Shown here: positions 1 through 8,139 of the stretch, piece after piece
Layout: each line of letters starts with the position of its first letter
Position numbering within the stretch: position 1 is the stretch's first letter
Assembly: GCA_038521625.1 (NCBI GenBank)
Contig: JBCBKP010000018.1
Span: 4,181 to 68,180 of the forward strand
Origin: JBCBKP01 sp038521625
GTDB taxonomy: Bacteria > Planctomycetota > Phycisphaerae > Phycisphaerales > UBA1924
DNA: 64,000 bases
Direction of reading: 5' to 3'
Notes under the pieces: generated by a model
The model's input: the letters and a program-made list of their open reading frames with translations, nothing else
Told to the model about the DNA's origin: nothing
The model's database searches: none
Program-made: the position numbers and the translations under genes

Positions 1-2028
1 GGCGCGGGCAAGACCACCCTCGCCGAGCGCCTGCTCTTCGCGACCGGCGCGATCCAGCGGATGGGCTCGGTCGAGGAGGGCAACACCGCGTCGGACTGGC
101 GCGACGAGGAGAAGCACCACAAGCACTCCCTGCACACCACCGTGCTGCACTTCGAGCACGAGGATCACCTGGTCAACATGATCGACGCGCCGGGCCTCTC
201 CGACTTCCTGGGGCACACGATCGCGTGCTTCCCTGCGGTCGAGACCGTCGTCGTCGTCATCGACGCCCACCGCGGCATCGAGCCGGTCACTCGGCGCATG
301 ATGAACGCGGCCAAGGGGCGCAACCTGCCGCGGATGATCGTGATCAACAAGATCGACGAGACCGACGCCGACCTCGCCGCGCTGACCGGGCGGATCCGCG
401 AGGAGTTCGGTCCCGAGTGCCTGGCGGTGAACCTGCCGACCGCCGACCGCGGGGGCGTGGTCGAGGTCTTCGACGAGGAGTCCTCGGAGGAGCCGCTGTT
501 CAGCAGCGAGGAGGAATCACACCAGCGGATCATCGAGCAGATCGTCGAGATGCAGGACGACCTGATGACCCAGTACCTCGAGGACGGCGACGACAAGAAC
601 CTCGACAAGGCCAAGCTGCACGACGCCTTCGAGGAGGCGCTCCGCGACGCCCACCTCGTCCCGATCTGCTACTGCTCGGCCAAGACCGGAGCCGGCATCG
701 AGCACCTGCTGCACGTGTTCGCCTCGCTGCTGCCGAACCCGCTCGAGGGCAACCCGCGCCCGTTCATGCGCACGGCGCCCGGATCGGACGAGGCCGACGG
801 CGAGGAGGTCGAGTTCCACGCCGAGCCGGACCCGGCCAAGCCGGTGCTCGCGCACATCTTCAAGATCGCGACCGACCGCCACGTCGGCAAGCTCGGGGTG
901 TTCAGGGTCCACCAGGGCACGCTGACCGCCAAGAGCGAGCTGATCATCGATGACCAGAAGAAGCCGATCCGCATCGGCCACGTGCTGAAGCGCATGGGCA
1001 AGGACCAGGTCGAGGTCGAGGCGATCGGCCCGGGCGACCTCGGCGCGATCGCCAAGATCGACGAGATCCACTTCGACGCGGTGCTGCACCAGGACCACGA
1101 CATGGACTCGGTGCACCTGCTCCCGCTGCCCCTGCCCAAGCCGATGTACGCGCTGGCGATCGAGCTGAAGAACCACGCCGACGAGACCAAGTTCAGCGCC
1201 GCGATCCACAAGCTCTGCGCCGAGGATCCGTCGCTGCGGCTGGAGCGGATCGCCGCGACCAAGCAGACGCTGCTCCGCGGCCTCGGCGAGCTGCACCTGC
1301 GCGTGGCGATGGAGAAGCTCCACGACGCCTACGGCATCGAGCTGGTCACCAGCCCGCCCAAGGTCGCGTACAAGGAGACGATCCGGGGCAGGGCGGAGGG
1401 CCACCACCGGCACAAGAAGCAGACCGGCGGCGCCGGCCAGTTCGGCGAGGTGCACCTCCGCGTCGCGCCGCTGCCCGAGGACCACGCGACCGGCTTCGAG
1501 TTCGAGAACGCGACCGTCGGCGGGTCGATCCCGCGCCAGTTCATGCCCGCGATCGAGAAGGGCGTCCGCCAGGCGCTCGAGCACGGCGCCGTCGCGGGCT
1601 ACCCGATGACGGGCGTCAAGGTCGAGGTCTTCGACGGCAAGCACCACCCGGTGGACTCCAAGGAGATCGCGTTCATCACCGCGGGCAAGAAGGCCTTCAT
1701 CGACGCGGTCAACAAGGCCCAGCCGGCGCTGCTCGAGCCGTTCGTGCATCTCGAGATCACCGTGCCCCAGGAGAAGATGGGCGACATCGCGGGCGATCTC
1801 TCGACCAAGCGCGGGCGGGTGCAGGACACCAAGATGCTCGCGGGCGACCTCTGCACGGTCATCGCCGAGGCGCCGCTGGGCGAACTGCAAAACTTCTCGA
1901 CCGAGCTGAAGTCGATCACCGGCGGCGCCGGGACGTACGCGATGGACTACGCCCACGACGAGCCCTGCCCGCCGCACATCCAGCAGGAGGTGATCGCGGC
2001 GTTCGAGGGCCACGGCGACGAGGACTGA
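1..2028 (+). CDS. Elongation factor G-like GTPase, 5' end cut by window edge
   Basis: This is a ribosomal translocase-like GTPase. 675 codons are visible and the frame is open to base 1, so the true start lies to the left. The window begins inside the P-loop (GAGKTTL). The G3 motif reads DAPG instead of DTPG, G4 is NKID, and a G5-like CSAKTGAG follows. After these come the domain II beta-barrel, a domain IV with GGAGQFGEV, and a domain V tail. The switch I segment reads EEKHHKHSLHTT where canonical EF-G has a conserved RGIT-type sequence. That places it with the divergent EF-G-like paralogues rather than the main fusA; this assignment is inference. A decayed copy of its last 13 codons lies downstream at 3238-3276. 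Confidence 0.88.
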   Translation, partial: GAGKTTLAERLLFATGAIQRMGSVEEGNTASDWRDEEKHHKHSLHTTVLHFEHEDHLVNMIDAPGLSDFLGHTIACFPAVETVVVVIDAHRGIEPVTRRMMNAAKGRNLPRMIVINKIDETDADLAALTGRIREEFGPECLAVNLPTADRGGVVEVFDEESSEEPLFSSEEESHQRIIEQIVEMQDDLMTQYLEDGDDKNLDKAKLHDAFEEALRDAHLVPICYCSAKTGAGIEHLLHVFASLLPNPLEGNPRPFMRTAPGSDEADGEEVEFHAEPDPAKPVLAHIFKIATDRHVGKLGVFRVHQGTLTAKSELIIDDQKKPIRIGHVLKRMGKDQVEVEAIGPGDLGAIAKIDEIHFDAVLHQDHDMDSVHLLPLPLPKPMYALAIELKNHADETKFSAAIHKLCAEDPSLRLERIAATKQTLLRGLGELHLRVAMEKLHDAYGIELVTSPPKVAYKETIRGRAEGHHRHKKQTGGAGQFGEVHLRVAPLPEDHATGFEFENATVGGSIPRQFMPAIEKGVRQALEHGAVAGYPMTGVKVEVFDGKHHPVDSKEIAFITAGKKAFIDAVNKAQPALLEPFVHLEITVPQEKMGDIAGDLSTKRGRVQDTKMLAGDLCTVIAEAPLGELQNFSTELKSITGGAGTYAMDYAHDEPCPPHIQQEVIAAFEGHGDED

Positions 2029-2326
2029 GCGGGCCGCGCCCCGCGCGTGGTAACGGATACGGCTCACAGGCTGCGCGAATCGAGTTCCGAGAACCCGTGT
2101 CGCGCGAGCGAGTTATTGAGTGACCGCGAGCGCCGCGTTACGCTCTCCCCTGGAGCAGAGAGGGATCGACCACGCCGCTGAGCTCGTCGCGCGATCTCCC
2201 TCCCCCATCGCGAGAAGGAGAAGAGGGATGCACCGCGCCGCCGCCGTACTTTCGATCGTCACGACCACCGCCGCCGCCCAAGTCGGCGCACTCACGCCGC
2301 CGCCGGGCCCCGTCCAGGAGTCCGGC
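1990..2326 (+). repeat. Duplicated segment, copy 1 (fusA-like tail, leader and signal peptide of beta-helix gene)
   Basis: Copy 1 of a segmental duplication with an offset of 1246-1248 bp. It covers the last 13 codons of the EF-G-like gene, the leader with GTTACGCTCTC and GGAGCAGAG, the purine-rich Shine-Dalgarno (GAAGGAGAAGAGGG) and the first ~33 codons of the beta-helix gene. The leader matches copy 2 in order and spacing, with patches of divergence. Confidence 0.75.
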
Positions 2327-3226
2327 CGATTCGGGAACCGAACGGAGCTCAGTCAGACCAACACGCCCGGTGACAGCAACTCGGTCTTCAAGATCACCCA
2401 ACCCGGGCATTACGTTCTGACGAGCAATCTCGACGTCGTCGGCGACACGACGGGCATCGAGATCGCATCTGACCACGTCTTCATCGACCTCAACGGTCGC
2501 GTGATCCGTGGAACGGGCGACGGGAGCGGAGCCGGGATCGCCATCCGGAATGGCACCAGCGGATTCGAGGGAGAGAGCTACAGGAATCTTGGCATCCGGA
2601 ACGGCTCGATCGCCGACCTCGGGACGGGCATCCGGCTCGGCCGCCTGATCTTCGGTGCGCTGGTGTTCACCGTGAATGGCGTGACGATCGACAGTGTGAC
2701 TGTTTCCAGCTGCGATATCGGTGCCACCCTCTTGGATGCAACGATCTCAAACTCGACGGTGATCGCCAACAGGCTCGCGCTTGACGTCTACGACTCGACT
2801 GTCAGCTCCTGCGTCGTGGAGCTGCGCGGGACAGACGACACCGTCGGCGCCCTCAACGCGACCGACTCGGCGATTCGCGGATCCCGGATCTCCCTCGTCA
2901 CGTCCGGGTTCGGCGATTATGCGCTGCAGGCGACAGGATCCAGCGTCGAGGGCTGCACGATCGAGGCGGCCGAATCGGATGCCGTGCCCGCCCTCCTCGA
3001 CGGGAGCGTCGCACGCGGATGCCGCGTTATCGGCCCGGGTCTCGGCTCATCGAGCGCGTTGATCATGCTGAACGGCTCGATCGCCTCGAACTGTCTGATC
3101 TCGGACGCCCAGTTTGGATTCACCGCCGCTGATTCCTCGGCCATGCTCGTCGAGTCATGCGGTGTGATTCGCGTGAACATCCCGGTCGCGGGGAGCTTCA
3201 CGAGCCGGAATAACGCGGGATTCTGA
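2228..3226 (+). CDS. Exported right-handed beta-helix repeat protein, shortened paralogue
   Basis: A 332-residue predicted exported protein. A signal peptide with cleavage near AAAQ (residues 15-18) is followed by a Pro-rich GALTPPPGPVQESG stretch. The rest is a beta-helix of short coils rich in IxNGSI, DSTVSSC and VxxxxI patterns. An upstream in-frame start at 2120 exists, but the ATG at 2228 is preceded by GAAGGAGAAGAGGG and begins exactly at the signal peptide, so it was chosen. It is a tandem paralogue of the gene at 3474. It lacks the C-terminal WANF-type ending seen in the 3474 and 45820 proteins and stops after SRNNAGF, so the helix looks cut short or diverged. Such proteins are usually surface or secreted; substrate unknown. 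Confidence 0.8.
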   Translation: MHRAAAVLSIVTTTAAAQVGALTPPPGPVQESGRFGNRTELSQTNTPGDSNSVFKITQPGHYVLTSNLDVVGDTTGIEIASDHVFIDLNGRVIRGTGDGSGAGIAIRNGTSGFEGESYRNLGIRNGSIADLGTGIRLGRLIFGALVFTVNGVTIDSVTVSSCDIGATLLDATISNSTVIANRLALDVYDSTVSSCVVELRGTDDTVGALNATDSAIRGSRISLVTSGFGDYALQATGSSVEGCTIEAAESDAVPALLDGSVARGCRVIGPGLGSSSALIMLNGSIASNCLISDAQFGFTAADSSAMLVESCGVIRVNIPVAGSFTSRNNAGF

Positions 3227-3237
3227 GGTCGATCGTG

Positions 3238-3276
3238 GTGATGGCCGCCTTCGAAGTCCTCGGCGACGCGGACTGA
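3238..3276 (+). pseudogene. Decayed copy of the EF-G-like gene's 3' end
   Basis: Thirteen codons ending in TGA translate as VMAAFEVLGDAD, against VIAAFEGHGDED at the true gene end (1990-2028). By eye 32 of 39 bases are identical. It has no start or upstream body, so it is a passenger of the segmental duplication that also produced the second beta-helix gene. Confidence 0.65.
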
Positions 3277-3572
3277 TCAAGCGGCGCATCGTGAGGCAGG
3301 GGATACCCCTTGCCCGTGCCGCGCATCGAAGTTCTGAGAACTCGTGCCGAGCATCCCGGGCGCTGAGTGACCCGACGCGTCCCGTTACGCTCTCTACCGG
3401 AGCAGAGGGGATTGACCGAGCTGTCGCGATGTCGGCGTGATCTCCCTCGCCCACAGAGAGAAGGAGAGAAGGGATGCACCGCGCCGCCGTCATCGTCTCG
3501 ATCGTCACGTCCACCGCCGCCGCCCAGCTCGGCGCGCTCACGCCGCCGCCGGGCCCGATCACCGACACGGGC
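3238..3572 (+). repeat. Duplicated segment, copy 2
   Basis: Second copy of the 1990-2326 segment: fusA-like tail, GTTACGCTCTCTACC, GGAGCAGAGGG, AGAAGGAGAGAAGGG, then ATG and a near-identical signal peptide and Pro-rich tag. The start codons of the two downstream genes are 1246 bp apart and the tail copies 1248 bp apart, consistent with one tandem duplication event. Confidence 0.75.
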
Positions 3573-4742
3573 CCCGACCTGAGCGACATCAGCACGCAGA
3601 TCGATCGCGCCGAGCCGCGGACCCCGCTGTCGGCTTCGACGACGCCCGGCAACGCCGGCAGCGTCTTCACGATCGTCAATCCGGGGTCGTACTACCTCAC
3701 GGCGGATCTTTCGCTGTTCGGGATCAACGGCATCGAGATCGCTGCGGAGGACGTCACGATCGACCTCAACGGGTTCACGATCTTCGGAGACAACGCCCGC
3801 GTGAAGGGCATCACCAATGACGGCGCGGCGAACGCGAGCAACATCGAGATTCGGAACGGCGCCATCAATGGCTGCGACGACGCTGGCATTGACCTGACCC
3901 AGTCCGGCACGAGCCGGTTCGTCGTGCGCGACGTCCGGGTCATCAACGGCGGCTCGGGGATCCGCGTCGGCCCGGACTCGCGCGTCCTCGGCTGCCTGGC
4001 CGATTCGAACTCGAGCGTCGGGATCAGCGTCCGCGATCGATCGAGGGTCATCGACTGCATCGCGAACAACAATGGGAGCTCGGGCGTCTCGACCAGCCGC
4101 GAGGCGTTCGTATCCGGATGCTCCGCGACCGCGAACGGGGGCAGCGGCATCGGCACGTTGGAGGACTCGGTCGTCGAGAACTGCTTCGTCCACGAGAGCG
4201 GGTCGAACGGCATCTCCGTCAGCTTCGGCAGCGTGGTCCGAGACAGCACCGCCAACGAGAGCACCTTCATCGGGATCTCGACGAGCACGAGTTGCAGCGT
4301 CATCCGCTGCACGGCGAAGTCGAATGCCTCGAACGGCATCGTTGTCGGCAACTCCAGCACTGTGACCGATTGCGTCGCGAGCGTCAACAGCCGCCACGGC
4401 ATCGAAGCGTTCGCCGACAGCTACATCGCCCGGAACCACTGCGATTCGAACGGCACCGATGTCTCCTTCACCGGCGCCGGCATCTTCATCAGCGGGAGTG
4501 ACAATCGGATCGAGGCCAACAGCGTGGCGGACGGCGAGAACGGGATCCAGCTCAACGGAACCGGGAATCTCATTATCCGGAACTCCGTCGCGAGAACGAC
4601 ATCAACCGAGTACATCATCCCCGCCGCCAATCGTTACGGGCGGATCGTCGATCTGCGGTCGAGCGCGACCGTCGCCGTGAGCGGCGCCTCGGCGACATCG
4701 ACGCTGACCACCTCGGACCCCTGGGCCAACTTCGCGTACTGA
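3474..4742 (+). CDS. Exported right-handed beta-helix repeat protein
   Basis: 422 residues. Signal peptide MHRAAVIVSIVTSTAAAQ, then the tag TPPPGPITDTG, a segment ending SVFTIVNPGSYYLTADL, and about ten parallel beta-helix coils. Recurrent signatures are GI.I....V.DC.A..N and NGSSGVSTS. The protein ends with SDPWANFAY. NosD/pectate-lyase-type beta-helix folds often bind or cleave polysaccharide, but no catalytic residues can be assigned here. The start is set by the AGAAGGAGAGAAGGG Shine-Dalgarno and the signal peptide. It is a tandem duplicate of the gene at 2228 and closely resembles the gene at 45820, sharing the NPGSY block and the WANF end. Confidence 0.85.
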   Translation: MHRAAVIVSIVTSTAAAQLGALTPPPGPITDTGPDLSDISTQIDRAEPRTPLSASTTPGNAGSVFTIVNPGSYYLTADLSLFGINGIEIAAEDVTIDLNGFTIFGDNARVKGITNDGAANASNIEIRNGAINGCDDAGIDLTQSGTSRFVVRDVRVINGGSGIRVGPDSRVLGCLADSNSSVGISVRDRSRVIDCIANNNGSSGVSTSREAFVSGCSATANGGSGIGTLEDSVVENCFVHESGSNGISVSFGSVVRDSTANESTFIGISTSTSCSVIRCTAKSNASNGIVVGNSSTVTDCVASVNSRHGIEAFADSYIARNHCDSNGTDVSFTGAGIFISGSDNRIEANSVADGENGIQLNGTGNLIIRNSVARTTSTEYIIPAANRYGRIVDLRSSATVAVSGASATSTLTTSDPWANFAY

Positions 4743-4885
4743 CCCCTCCGGGGGCCGGCGCCCATGGCCGGGCGTGAGAATTTTCGGGAGTGCGTGTCGG
4801 GGCCGCGCTCTGGGTTGCGGCTGGACTGTCCGGCGGGGATCGGCCCGGCCGGAACCAAGCCAGCCAGCCCGGAGGAGCCCCGACC

Positions 4886-6331
4886 ATGTCCCGTACCGCA
4901 ACCATCGCCGCGCTGGCGCTCGTCGCCGGCGCCGCGGCCGCGCAGCCCCAGTTCACGTTCCAGCGGATCGCCGGCACCGGCACCGTCGTCCCGGGCGACC
5001 CCTCGGGATCGCTGGAGAACGTGGCGCTCGGCTCCGCGGCCCTGGATCTCGGCCAGGTCGCGTTCGTGGGGCTGCGCTCCCTGTCCGCGCAGGACATCTA
5101 CCTCTTCGACGGCAACCAGCTCGGCGTCGTCGCCCTCACGGGCGGGACCGCGCCGTTCCTGAGCAGCTTCCGGTACGACGCTTTCGACAGCGACGTCACG
5201 ATGGAGGTCGGCGCGGCCGGCGCGACGGTCGGGTTCGAAGCCCTCGATTTCTCGGACCCGAACAGCGGTCGAGAGGTCGTCGTCACCCAGACGGAGGGCG
5301 TCGCGACCAACCGGGCGGATTCGATCTCGACCGTCAGCCCGAGCAACGGCGCCGTGTTCGCGTTCATCGATGAGCCGGCGATCAGCGGGGGGTCGGTCGT
5401 CTTCAGAGGCGAGACCATCGATCCCATCACCTTTGACATCTTCGACGGCATCTACACCGATCTCACCGGCCCGCTGACCACCGTCGTCGACGAGAACACG
5501 CCCGTGCCCGGGCTCCCGGAGTTCGGGTTCACTTCGTTCGACCAGAACGTCGCCTTCGACGACACCTTCGGCATCGAGGCACGGTTCTCGAACGGGCCCG
5601 ACGTCGGCACCATGATCCTCACGGTCACGCCGGACGGCGTGATCACGGATATCGCCAATAGCATCAACACACCGAACCCGAGCACGGGCGTTCGGTTCGG
5701 AGACGTCGACGGGCCCGACGTGAGCGGCTCGCACATCGTCTTTGGCGGCTCCGACATCGACGGCGCCCCGGGGATCTACGCGGACTTCGGGGCCGGGCTC
5801 ATCATCATCGCCGATCTCAACACGCCGGTCCCGGGCCAGCTCGCTGCCGAGTTCTCTGGCTTCAGCCTGGATGATCTCAGCATCGAGGGCCGGCGCATCG
5901 TCTTCCGCGGAATCTTCAGCAACGGCACCGAGGACGGCGTCTATCTCTGGGACGACGGGATTCTCTCGCGCGTCGTCGACTCGACTCAGGCGATCGGAGG
6001 ACAAGAGCTCAGCATCCTCGGCGTCCGGCAGACCGGCGCGATCAGCGGCGACCAGATCGCCTTCGGCGCCGGATTCGACGACGGCTCGACCGCGATCTAC
6101 CTCGCCACCAGCTCGAGCTCTTGCAGCGCCGCGGATCTTGCGGGACCGTTCGGCGTGATCAGCCAGGCGGACGTGGCGGAGTTCGTCGAGCGGTTCTTTG
6201 CGAACGACCCGGGGGTCGCGGCGCTCGCCGCCCCGACCGACGTGGTCAGCCAGACGGACGTCTTGGCGTTCGTCGAGCTGTTCTTCGTCGGATGCCCGTC
6301 GGCCGTCACGATCCCCATCGACTTCGACTGA
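4886..6331 (+). CDS. Exported protein with GC-type dockerin tail
   Basis: 481 residues. Signal peptide MSRTATIAALALVAGAAAAQ, then a long repetitive region of about 50-60-residue beta-rich units (VAFVGLRS, IYLFDG, GGSVVFRGET, GIYTDLTG, GIYADFG) that suggests a propeller-like fold. The C-terminal ~60 residues form a GC-type dockerin bracketed by Cys (SCSAADLAGPFG ... FFVGCPS), with two calcium-loop-like halves, GVISQADVAEFVERFF and VVSQTDVLAFVELFF. The ATG at 4886 follows GGAGGAG at 4871-4877, which fixes the start; an in-frame upstream ATG at 4790 is not favoured. The dockerin implies attachment to an unknown cell-surface partner. A broken copy of its signal peptide lies immediately downstream. 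Confidence 0.82.
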   Translation: MSRTATIAALALVAGAAAAQPQFTFQRIAGTGTVVPGDPSGSLENVALGSAALDLGQVAFVGLRSLSAQDIYLFDGNQLGVVALTGGTAPFLSSFRYDAFDSDVTMEVGAAGATVGFEALDFSDPNSGREVVVTQTEGVATNRADSISTVSPSNGAVFAFIDEPAISGGSVVFRGETIDPITFDIFDGIYTDLTGPLTTVVDENTPVPGLPEFGFTSFDQNVAFDDTFGIEARFSNGPDVGTMILTVTPDGVITDIANSINTPNPSTGVRFGDVDGPDVSGSHIVFGGSDIDGAPGIYADFGAGLIIIADLNTPVPGQLAAEFSGFSLDDLSIEGRRIVFRGIFSNGTEDGVYLWDDGILSRVVDSTQAIGGQELSILGVRQTGAISGDQIAFGAGFDDGSTAIYLATSSSSCSAADLAGPFGVISQADVAEFVERFFANDPGVAALAAPTDVVSQTDVLAFVELFFVGCPSAVTIPIDFD

Positions 6332-6351
6332 TTCGCACAGCGACGAGAAGA

Positions 6352-6540
6352 TTGCCTCCCACGACACGCGCCACAACCACCGCCGCGCTGGTTCTCGTCG
6401 CCGGCGTCGCCGCCGCGCAGCCCAGCTTCCGGCAGATCGCCGCGACCGGCAACTCCGTCTCCCGATCGGGCCGATCGGGATCGGCACGACCGCCCTCGCC
6501 CAGCTCGCGCCGCCCGCCGGTCCGGTCGCGGAGACCGGAC
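6352..6540 (+). pseudogene. Composite relic of two exported-protein gene starts
   Basis: Between the dockerin gene and the Hcp-like gene lie two fused relics in different frames. From 6352 a TTG frame reads TTAALVLVAGVAAAQPSFRQ, clearly a copy of the dockerin protein's N-terminus (AALALVAGAAAAQ, then QRIAGTG). At about 6474-6539 the next frame reads IGIGTTALAQLAPPAGPVAE followed by TG. That matches the signal-peptide end and Pro-rich tag of the Hcp-like and beta-helix proteins. Neither continues as a plausible protein. The remaining bases to 6663 hold only the leader of the next gene, with a GGAG Shine-Dalgarno. Confidence 0.6.
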
Positions 6541-6663
6541 GCATCTGGGGCCGGGCCCGGCGGGTCGCCCTCAAGGGTCCGCGGCCGGCGTATTCGGGCG
6601 GTTTTCCGAGACGATGCTGGCGCTGTGCGGGGTAGGCTCGGTTGGGGCCACCGGAGAACCACC

Positions 6664-7299
6664 ATGCCACGCTTCGTTGCCATCGCGTTGGGCGTCATCG
6701 CGCCGCTCGCCGTCAGCACGACCGCCATCGCCCAGATCGATCCGCCGACCGGGCCGGTCGGTGATTCCGGGCCGTCGCTCGCCCAGCTTGCCGGAGCGCC
6801 CCCCACCGCCGACACCGCCCAGGCCTACATCTCGGTCCGCCTCGAAGCGAACGGCACGCTGATCACGCGCGGCTCGGAGACTCCAGACCCGACCGATCCT
6901 GAGTTTCTGGTGCTGACCGGGTTCCAGTTCGAGGTCAACGTGGATCGCGACGCCGGCAGCGGTCTAGCGACCGGGCGCCGGACGTATGAGCCGATCGTGT
7001 TCCGCAAGCGGATCGACAAGGCGAGCCCGCTCATCGCCAAATCGCTCACGAACAACGAGTCGGTCACGGGCGCATTCAAGTTCTTCCGCCCGAGCCCGGC
7101 GGGCGACGGCGCGACCGAGCACTACTACACCATCGAGTTCGCCGATGCGCAGGTCGTCTCGCTCCGGCACCTGACGGTCCCGCTGGCCGCGGGCGAGTAC
7201 ACGCACGAGGAGGCCGTCGGCGTTATATTCAGGAACGTCACGTACCGCCACGAGCCGAGCGGGATCGAGCACACCGATACGGTCGGGACGGGCGTTTGA
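6664..7299 (+). CDS. Exported Hcp-family (type VI secretion tube-like) protein
   Basis: 211 residues. A signal peptide (cleavage near AIAQ, residues 21-24) is followed by the tag DPPTGPVGDSG (residues 26-36) and a C-terminal domain resembling Hcp/TssD. The matching features are EPIVFRKRIDKASPLIAKSL, a FFRPSP turn, YYTIEFADAQVVS, and the late strand VGVIFRNVTYRHEPSGIEHT. Hcp normally forms hexameric rings in the cytoplasm as part of T6SS and has no signal peptide. Here there is one and no other T6SS gene is nearby, so a role as a secreted or surface ring-forming protein is inferred. The ATG at 6664 is preceded by GGAG and is the only start giving a signal peptide. Confidence 0.72.
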   Translation: MPRFVAIALGVIAPLAVSTTAIAQIDPPTGPVGDSGPSLAQLAGAPPTADTAQAYISVRLEANGTLITRGSETPDPTDPEFLVLTGFQFEVNVDRDAGSGLATGRRTYEPIVFRKRIDKASPLIAKSLTNNESVTGAFKFFRPSPAGDGATEHYYTIEFADAQVVSLRHLTVPLAAGEYTHEEAVGVIFRNVTYRHEPSGIEHTDTVGTGV

Positions 7300-7326
7300 G
7301 CCGCGACTTGGATGTCTCGGAGAGCG

Positions 7327-7899
7327 CTAGCGCCGGCGCCGCGCCGCCACCAGGCCGCCGATCCCGAGTACGACGGTGCCCGACGGCGTCGGGATGACCG
7401 AGACGCTGCCGGAGAAGGTGACCTCGGAGGGCGAGAGGCTGAAGGGCAGGTTCAGGTCACCGCCGGCTGGGAGCGTGCCGAGACTGATGTTGATGATGTT
7501 GAACTCGATGTCGCCGCCGCCGAGGACCACGAACGAGACCGTGAAGGCGATCGACGGGTCCATCTGACCGGGCGCCGTGTAGCTGTAGTCCTGGACGAAC
7601 AGCGCCTCCATCGGGCCGACGGCGCCGGAGCCCGACGACGCGAGCGCCGAGGCCTCGAGGCCCGGGAGCCCGACGTAGTCGATGGTCTCGATCTGGCCGA
7701 AGAATTCCTCCTCGAACGAGATCGAGGTGATCTCGAAGCTCCAGGACAGGTTCGTCACGTCGGTGATGACGCCGAGGCTCCCGGTGCCGACGGGCGCCCC
7801 GTCGGTCGTGAACGAGAACGGGTCGGCCGCAGCGCCCGAGGCGAGGCCGGCGACCGGAGCCAGGACGGGAACGAGACGGCTGGGCGTGCTGCGTATCAT
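7327..7899 (-). CDS. Exported protein with PEP-CTERM-like sorting tail
   Basis: 190 residues. The N-terminus MIRSTPSRLVPVLAPVAG is signal-peptide-like, ending near AAA-DPF. The body is a beta-rich domain with no recognised family (SWSFEITSISFEEEFFG; SIAFTVSFVVLGGGDIEFNI). It ends in PTPSG, a hydrophobic GTVVLGIGGLVAA stretch and RRRR, the sorting-signal layout seen in planctomycete PEP-CTERM variants. The frame stays open far upstream, but the ATG at 7899 starts right at the hydrophobic segment. It converges on the Hcp-like gene with a 27-bp gap. Function beyond surface sorting is unknown. Confidence 0.7.
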   Translation of the reverse strand: MIRSTPSRLVPVLAPVAGLASGAAADPFSFTTDGAPVGTGSLGVITDVTNLSWSFEITSISFEEEFFGQIETIDYVGLPGLEASALASSGSGAVGPMEALFVQDYSYTAPGQMDPSIAFTVSFVVLGGGDIEFNIINISLGTLPAGGDLNLPFSLSPSEVTFSGSVSVIPTPSGTVVLGIGGLVAARRRR

Positions 7900-8139
7900 G
7901 GTGCTCCACGAGGACTTCGGGCCACGGAGCGGGCGCACCTCGCGCACCCACACCGCGCGGGGACAACCTGACCCCTTCATGATCCGATCTCCAGCGTGCT
8001 CGGAATCGGACCGGCTCGCGAGATTCAAATAGGAAGACCGGCGTACGAGCCGAGCCGGTGGTTCTCCCGGGCGGGCGGGGCCGCGGGCGACCGATCTTCG
8101 CCGCTTTGCCCTTCTCGCCACGGTCCCCTTCAATGGACC

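Noticed and set aside
6664..7299. Part of a type VI secretion system
   Set aside because: No other T6SS genes in the window and the protein has a signal peptide.
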